Source: Prunella strophiata (lineage: Eukaryota; Chordata; Aves; Passeriformes; Prunellidae). Taken from it: 64,000 bases of DNA. Location of the stretch: contig JAZBQD010000034.1 of the NCBI GenBank assembly GCA_036583965.1, positions 14,321,040-14,385,039 of the forward strand. The letters run 5' to 3'. Both the position numbers and the translations under genes were made by a program. The notes below the pieces were generated by a model. It worked only from the letters and a program-made list of their open reading frames with translations, did no database searches and was not told the DNA's origin. Below are positions 50,001-59,000 of the stretch, one piece after another; position 1 is the stretch's first letter; the number at the start of each line of letters is the position of its first letter.

Positions 50001-53000
50001 TCTAAGGCTGTGAATCAAAGCATCTTGAGTCTGTGAAGATTTTTATCTTTCCAATTCCCACAGCTTTCCAATTTTTCCAATTTTTTTCCAATTTCCACAT
50101 CACAAAAGCAACAGAAGGGATATCTTAGAAGGTGTTGGCTCAGGGTGCTGGTACTCACAATGGGGCTGCTGAAGGCCACCTGGGACTGGCTGCTGTCGCG
50201 TCGACCGACGGACCTGCTCCTGGTGTGCCCCTGAGAACGCGCCCGGTCGCTCTGGCACCTCCTCAAAGGCCTCATGGTGCTGTGCTTGTAGGTGGCTGGT
50301 CTCTCAAGATTCATGGGAGGAAGAGTGAAGTGCTGAAGCTTTGAAAAGTCCTCGTTGTCTAAATCCCAGTCTTTGTGTGTTTTCAGTCGCCTGTCTGTAA
50401 AAGAAAGATGAAACCTCACCTCTGATTCTGTTTATTTTTTTTCATTGTTTGGGAAGAATTCCTTGATCAGTTAAAAAACCTGAACAAACTAAACCAAAGT
50501 CAAAACATTTCAAAAGCCATCACCAGAAAAAATTCACTGCCCACTGTCCAGCAGTTTCTGACAATTGCCACTGTTATTATTGCAAGAAAATAAAAATGTT
50601 CTTTCAAAGTGATCAGTCACTTTTATGCGCTTCTCTCAATGTTTTGTCTCTTCAGCTGCTTTTTGCAGTTGGAATAGGAGAGTGAGATATGGTAATTCAC
50701 AAATCTGCTAATGTTTTCAGTCACAGAACACAAACATCTTTTTGGCAGCTGCTTGCCAGCTTAACAGGATCCTTTCCACTACACAGAGCATGAAAGTAGT
50801 GACGAAGAAGGGGCCTGAGTCAACACCATGAATTCAGAGCAATGAGTGTCCAGGATCCTTCAGACCTGGACTTATCCAGCAACAGAATACCTGTACTTTT
50901 CATACCACACAGAAGTGTATGTTTACATAGTCACAGAAAGAATTACTTTTGGACCCACTGAGTTTAAATATTAACTAGTATCAGTTTGTGAACTTATAAA
51001 AGGGCTGTCCAGTGTTCATTTAGAAATGAAAGTGTTCTCTTTGAATGCAGGGCAAATCATGGAGGTGCCTACAGAGTGATCTGGAAGACCTTTCCCATCT
51101 GACTTCTGAATCATTTAAAATACCTTAATTTTTATGATTCTCTGTAATAGCAGTCGCTCACAAAAAAAAAAAAAAAGACTATTCCACAAAACTCTACATT
51201 CAATCTGAGGGCTCAGTATGTTTAGGTATTAATATTTAAATTAATGATATTTAATTGCTCAGACAAAAAAAAAAAAAAAAAAAAAAAAAAAAGAAGCAAG
51301 TATAAAAAAGTGTCTCTCACCATTTTCCTGATGGGAAAACTCAATTCCATCAACAGTACAGCGTCGAAATACCATTTTGTTTTCTGTTAGTGTCCCAGTT
51401 TTGTCTGAGAAGATGTACTGGATCTGTCCAAGGTCTTCAGTAATGGTGAGGGCACGACACTGGATGGGCAAATCTGCTTCTTCATCATACAGGTCAATGT
51501 CATTGTGAATTAAGAAGACTTGGCCCAGTTTGACCAATTCAATTGACACATAAAGAGATATGGGGATTAAAATCTGAAAGAGAGTTTAAATTCTCAGTGA
51601 GGGGTGAGATAAATTTCACTGCTATCAGCAATGTCCTGGCACAGGTATGCTAATGATTTCCAAAGAAACAGTTCTTCCTAGAGACATATTTTAGGACTGA
51701 TGAATTCAGGGGTGAAAAAAACAGTCTTGCACACAACAGCAGTGGAGAAACAGGGATAAGTGGCAAACTTAAGACTAAACTCCCAGAGTACTAAATTCAA
51801 AGGTGGGTCCTTCAGAGGATGCCATTACAAAGAACATTTTCTGGACATAGGATCATGCTTACTCTTATCCTTCTGAAAATCTGAAAGGATGGACTAGAAC
51901 AGACTCTTAGTGCAGAAAAGTTTCACAAACCATTACTTTGCATACAACACTTCCCACCCACAAGCTTCCTTGCCATGAAATAATAATGAATTCTTAAGAT
52001 GCACAAATATTCTGTTTCAGTAATGAAGAATAATCCCCCAAGGAATCTCTGAGCAGCTCTGAAAGTTATATTCAGATTTTTTTTTAATATTAACAAAATT
52101 CTGTCCACTTAAATCTCAGCGCTGACATCAAGAAATCTGAAAAGTAAATGCAATTTTTTTCCTCATCAAATAAAATATTCTTTTCCAATCAGGCTTAATC
52201 ACACTCAGATATACAAGTATCCTACTTCTAATTTAGCTTCTCTCCTAGACCAGATGAGCCATACCTAGTTATTATTCCCCACTGGCAAATTGGCAATTTT
52301 TGTTTCACTGTTTTTCTGAGATGTTAAGTGGCCTTCTTATTTTGGAATTCTGGATATAGACATATAGAAAAAAAGCTGGCATTTGGATGTAAGCATCTTC
52401 TTTATTGCATCTGCTAGACACTCTGAGTTAAAGATATTATACATGTGTTTCCTATCTATATTATTGTGGGGTTTCAGTAGCAAGAAAAAAATCTGCAGCT
52501 GGAAAGAAAAAAAAAAAAAGAAAAAAGAAACATTTTTTTCCACACTTGGCTGATTTGTAACACTCCTAGCAATATTTTCAAATGGGATTAAGAAGGCACT
52601 GCACAGTTATTAATTGACATTAATTGTTCATTAGTATTTATACTCAATTTTGAGTATCTTCTTCCTTGAAGCTAACAGAGAGGTTTTTGTCTTTTACCTG
52701 CAACAGGATTATCATTGTCAGGAACATGTAGAAACCAGCAAGAACTGGAGACACAAAATTGCCATTCCCATCTGGGACATCATAAGGTGGATGCTCCCAA
52801 AAGTTTCCTGTCCAAATGCCATGTCCTGTAGGAAGGAGATACAAGACTGAAATCAGCTGAGCAGTGGAGTGAGTGACAAAGCCTCTGAAATGTGCAGATA
52901 TGGACTGCTCTGCTAACAAAACAGAGAGAGCATTTCCAAAACAATGCTCCCCAAGCAATGCTGCAAATCTTTTGGAGAATGCAAAGCACCTGCAGCATTC

Positions 53001-56000
53001 TGCAGCAGATGCACATAATTGATATGCTAGTGACAAATAAGTATTCAGGGATATTTTAATTTACCTCTGCTTCTCAGGTGTTTCCCATGGCTCTTAACTC
53101 TGCACTGATTTTTCTCATTCTGCATTTTTCCTCTGGAAGGCTCCATCTCTATCACCTATCCATAAAATTCTCAGTGCTGAAGACTCTCTTTCCTCTCACA
53201 GAAATAAACATTAGAACCTTGTATATAGACAAACTAAAACATTTCTTATTCTCCCTGACATTCTTGATTTCAATCTGTCTTTGCTAAGAACTGACAAATC
53301 CCCTAAATGCAGTCTGGGCAACTCATCTTTAATTCTTCAATTAAATCACATCTCAAGCTGCTTCTTCCTCCCTGTTTTAAATACCAGCAGATATCATAGC
53401 ACTGCTACAACAGAGCCTCTGTTTCAGGACTTAAAAACATCCCATCACAATTGTTTTACCACTTTCCATACCGTCCTTATTAAAATAAACTTTTGTCAAG
53501 GAGTTTACTAAATTTACAGCATCAGAAGCTTCCCATAGAGCTAAGGCAAACAACTTGGTTTCCCTCATTGCATCATTTGTCCAGATGCCAGAAACCTCTA
53601 TCAGTCCAGCTCAAATAAAACTTCCATTAGCACCAGTTAACCAAGAAGCTGTTTTGCAGCATCTGCCTACTAAAATGCTGCCAAAAATATTCAAATTATT
53701 TCAGCAATGCTCTTTGGCTGCTTCAGACCACAGTCACATCTGAACAAGGACAACTCTGTTCTACAAGCCACTTCTTACCCCAATTTATCACTGTGTGCAA
53801 GAACAATCCTGATAACTGATCCACCAGTGATTCTTCTTCCTAGAACCCTACATTCAGACAAGGCTGCAAAGCAACAACTCATGGTAGAGCCTCTGGACAT
53901 TTTGGATGGCTGAAAGGTAATGGACTTTTTATGCTTTTACATGTTTCACTTAGACTATGAATATTTTTTTTTAACCTGACTGGATAAATTATGTTTCAAA
54001 TGCCGATTTTTTTCATCTGAGACTTCTTTTAACCTTAAATTGAAGGACTTTATTACTCAAGAGCTCCTACACACCAGACAAGGCAAGTCTCTAAATTCAC
54101 ATGACAGCAGCCAGGGAACAAGGAAAATAAAACCCTCTCCCTCACACAGAGCTCAGTTATGAAACTGAAATCCCATTTTGGTGCCAAAAGTCCCACTGCA
54201 ACATGAAGCAGTAATACTAAAGAAGTGATCAAGTCAGTTCAATTGTTCATCTGTTTTGGATGGTCCTTACTTCCCATGATATTACCCCTGATGACTGACT
54301 GGTGTGCCACATCACATACCTCCAGGGCAGGCACAGGAAAACTTGATTTGACTGTCACTTAATCAGAGCAGTGGCACTGAGCAAGCTGGCACTGGAACAA
54401 AATCCATTAAAAGAAAAAGGGGCTCATGGGAGCCCCTGTTATCTCCTTAAAGCATTGCCCCATTCAAAAGTCAGTACAATTAAAATTTGGTCCTTTGCTC
54501 TGAATTATGAGATCCTGTTAATTCTGGCCTGCCTGGGACAGATTGCCATCAGAGCTGGAAGGCAAGCAGGTGAAGATGATCTTTTTGAGATTACCAATCC
54601 AGTAAACCCAGTCAGTTAACAAACACCAGTGACTAAATTCACATGTGCTCACCTGCAAGGACCCCAGAAAAATGCAGGCTATTCCAACATAAGCAATTAC
54701 TCCATTTCACAGCCTGCTGTAAAGGGGCTTTTGAGAAGGAAGGAAGCTGTGGAGGATGTAAACTGAATTAATTAGTTATGAGCAGCTCATGGGTTCTAAA
54801 TTGTATGTCTCTGTTTAATACCACTCCCAAACATATTAGAGGAAGAAACTACTGAAATGAAAGTAAAGCAAAATCATTTTACTTTTGCTGTTATGCTCAA
54901 GGAACAAACACCCCCTCAGGAAGCACTCAGGAAGGAGGGAAGAGCTCAGCTGACAAATATTGATTCCTGCAATGCAGTCACAGGATGGATTTCTCTTGCT
55001 TTACATGTATGATACCATGGTGGGATGAATCTTATCTGAAACATTTACAGCCATGTTTTCTTCACCTGAATTGCTCAGATTTCCCATTTTAACTCACCCA
55101 TTGGAAAGACCAAGGAGCCCAAAGACCCCAAGAGCATTCCACTGTACATCTCACTTGTGTCAATAACATCAATGTTAATCACCATTTAGGAAAAATATTT
55201 TTGTCAGTGCTTCATACCTACAGCTCCAACAAGGCACATCACAAACAGGAGTCCCACACATAAGAAAATGTCCCTGTTCATCCTCTGCTCTATCCTGCTG
55301 CGTTTGTAACGGGGACCTCTGTTGTTTAGCATGGCCTTCGTTTCATGACCTTCAAAACATAAATGAATATTATCATGTTTATGTAATATTTTGTATTTTG
55401 GTTTGGTTTTTTAAAAAGTATTCTCTCCCCACATAAGAGCAGGATGACTAATGTTGACATTCAGAATTTTTCTTGTCCATCTTCCTATTTGATTGACTAC
55501 ATCAGAGTCTAAATCTTGAAGTTTACCAAAAACCTCCATTATATTCCAGGTTTCAGCTGTCATATACATTTTTCTGTCCTAGTGACAGGAGATTTAGTAG
55601 GGTCATAAGGTTTATATAAACTATCAAAAGCCAAATAGCCATAAGAAGAACAAGAAAATGAACAACAGTATCATGTTTTTGCATTTTACGAACAAATTGT
55701 TTAGGCGCTATACAGATTCCTGAAACCTACATTTGAATATTTTTCAGCAGCAATTCAAAATCCACTAGATAGATTTTTTATATTAAATACAATTCAACAA
55801 GTCAGTGAAAAACAGTAGTATTTAGCTTTTCACTGTTTGGTTGCAAAGTGCTGACAAAACAGTCATATAAGAAATAAAAAAATCCCCAATCCTTAAACTT
55901 AGTGAGATAGAAGTGAGCTGCTATAATAATAATGAAAAAAAGGAGTGCTGCAAGAAGTCAAGAAGCAGAAATTACTTTTTCAATTCTATTAATTTTATCT

Positions 56001-59000
56001 AAACTGTGGCTCCACAACTGGGATATCTGGACACCATCTGTTGTTATATTCGATGGGTATCTTTTATGTTTATTTCTGCAGTCCTTTTCCCTGAAAATAC
56101 AGATCCTGCAGGCTTGTATTTAGTTTTCATTTGTATGTGCATGATGTGTGTGACAAGGACTGTTTTCCAAGCTGCCTTTTAGCTTTCTCTAGGGAAGTGA
56201 TTTAACCCAAAAACTGGAAGTTAGGTGCAGTTCAATCACACCTGCTGGATTCATTCCAGGTTTACATCAGAGGTTATTAATTAAGAAGAGAGCTAGAGAG
56301 AAAATTACTCTCCAGCCTTATGTTCAGGACATTCACTCAAGAGCTGGGGCTCTGGCTTGCTGTTCCAATGAATATGTAATTATGTGCACAACCTGGAGCT
56401 GTGTCAGTGGGACCAGTTTATACTACACTGCTCCTGCCTGTCCAACTCACACATAAGCACAAACCTTCTTGTTCTACTTAGGCAGGTATTCAGTGTACAG
56501 GCTGTGAAGCAGGAGACATGTGTTCACTCCCATACAAACCCTAAGCCTTCCCTTTGGTGAGGAAAATCTCTTAACCACTGAGCCACACTGAAGGGGAGAG
56601 CACTGCTGCTTGCATTTCCTTCCTCCAGCAGCTCTGTGAATCTTATTCCTCATTTTTCTTTTAGGTCAGGTGTAATGGAATGCTTTGCATTGAAATCAAA
56701 ACAAGCCAAAGTCCTCTAATCCCTCCCAGAAAACCCTCAAGGAAGTGTTGATGAATTTATTTCAGGAAAAAATCGTGATGAGCTTCTTTCCAAATATCAG
56801 TTCTACCATTCCTTTCCAGTTCAGGTGATCATCAGGAAAAGGACACTTCTGTAACAGAGTTATCACCTTGTAAGGAACAGAAAATCAGAAATATGAGGAA
56901 TAAACTGCTTTTTTCTTCTCTAATCCTCACACTTTCCTATGCTGTGAAGCACAGCACCTCACCTACCACCCCAATGTTACCTTGTCTCTCTATTTCTAGA
57001 TGCTGATGGGCTCATCTAAAATTTCTTTCTGGTACTTTAGTATATGAAAAGCATATAATTCTTACTGCTGTCCCAATCAGAATGAGAAAACTGCATTGGC
57101 TGTCACTCTGTAATGAGGTTTTTGTGTTTTAATGCTATTGCTTTGTGTAGAACAATTTGGGTAGCCATGAAAAGTATAACTGTCCTCAGGTCAGATGAGA
57201 ACTGCACAGACCAAGCAATTGCACTAAGTGATGGCTGCAGTCCTCACAAAGGCTTCCATTAGAAAGAAAGTTTGAGGAGTAATAGAGTCATTAAAATGGA
57301 AAGTGTATCATCTTATTATGTGACTGATCTTGATTGTTCAGAAAAGGTCACAGACCATGATTAAAAGCCAGAGTATAATCAATGTCAAAGAACCCTAGAA
57401 ATGAAGCTGATACTGACTGAAGTCAGTCTAATTTTAGGAAAAAAAAGAAAACACTTTTATGCTGACATTAACAATAAGAACTCAGTTGGAAATTGATTTG
57501 AAGACCTACTCATATGAAAACCACCATGTCTTGGGAATAACTTTAAAACTCCAACCTTTTCTACTGGCAGCTTAAGCAACATAAACAGAGATCCCCATTA
57601 GGATCTGTGCTGGTGGTCAAGGGAACATACTGGGAAATCTGATCTAAACAGAAATAATGAGGAACTGCAACAGGAAAGGGAAGATAAATGACTCCAATTA
57701 TATCAGGAATGATCCCTACTTGAGATTTTTATACAGTAGCTACTTTGGAAAAAAAAAAGATTGCAGAGTTTGGCTCTGGCATCTCCTCCTCTGCCTGGTG
57801 GGCACCACCTCTTGCATGTGGTGTTCATGGAAACAGGCAATGAGAGACCTGCAAAGGCAAAGCTACCTTGGAAACATATGGGAGCAGCAGACATTTAGAG
57901 TCCAGTTGTGTAGCACTGAAACAGACAGTCTGTTGTCAGGAAAATTGTTCCAGGCTGTGGAGATTAATCTGAGCTAAATGACTCTTGTAAAGGTGTGACT
58001 TCTCTTTTCTCTTAGGTGGCTCAACCCTGAACCCCTTGCTTGCTGATTAGACCTAAAACAGTTAATATAACTCTACTGGAAAGATAATAATAGCTAATGG
58101 GATTAATTGTTGTGTGACTTTTATTTAATGTACAAAGAAGAGGGTAGCTGTCACACTCCATCTGATGCAGAAGAGGACTCAGCTGGCAAAGCCAATGATA
58201 AATCATGCTCACTGAGCAAAAGCAGTGGTAACACTCCAAAGGTCAAAGATGCTGAGAAACAGATGAATTGACCCACTGCTGAACCTGGCACTGCTGCATT
58301 TGATCTGGGCACCAACACTGTCTCTCTTTGTCCATGTCTCCTGCATGAAGCTCATGGTTGCACAGACACACTCTGTCTATGTCAGCACAAACCTGTGCTG
58401 CTGCTGCCTCTTCTGTCACCTCCAGCTGCTGCCTCACTGCCTCCTGCATGCTGGCACTGGCACAGATTGAATGGATGAATGAAATTCACAGATGACATTT
58501 TTTTTTTTTCCTAATTAGCTCTTTAGCTGCTCCAGTTTCTACCCTGAGGAGCCAGTGAGACCTCCCTTAGGGCAGCTGTGTAGATTTTCTGACAGATGGA
58601 ATTAGTAGTATACCAAGAGCTGAGGGTTAAATACACCTGAGCAGTTTTTTACTTGTCTGGATATTTTTACAAGATATTTGACATGCACAAGGACACTGTC
58701 ACTTGCCAGAGACTTGCTAGCTTTGGAGATGGATGAGTAACACCTTCACTTAAAAAAAAGTTATATGCTTTTTCTGTGCACTGCTAGTTTTTAAAACAAA
58801 AAGTCAAATTGTGTTCTAATATTAGACTATACTTATTTTTTTAAGGATATTTACAGGGAAATTCTCAGTTCACCTAAATAAAAAGTAAGCCTTACCTGCA
58901 TATATAACGATTCCTACTGCAGCCTCAGTATTCCTGATTGTACATCCACGAAGCAAGAGGTTTTCAATGTTGAGACCTACCTGTTCATGGTTTGGCTGCT

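Larger units (their letters stand above)
46331..50158 (-). other. ATP10B intron between exons 6 and 7 of window
   Basis: This 3.8-kb intron holds an LTR-like element at about 49456-49990. At 48010-48060 there are short T and A runs that could pair. No further exon was recognised. Confidence 0.6.
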
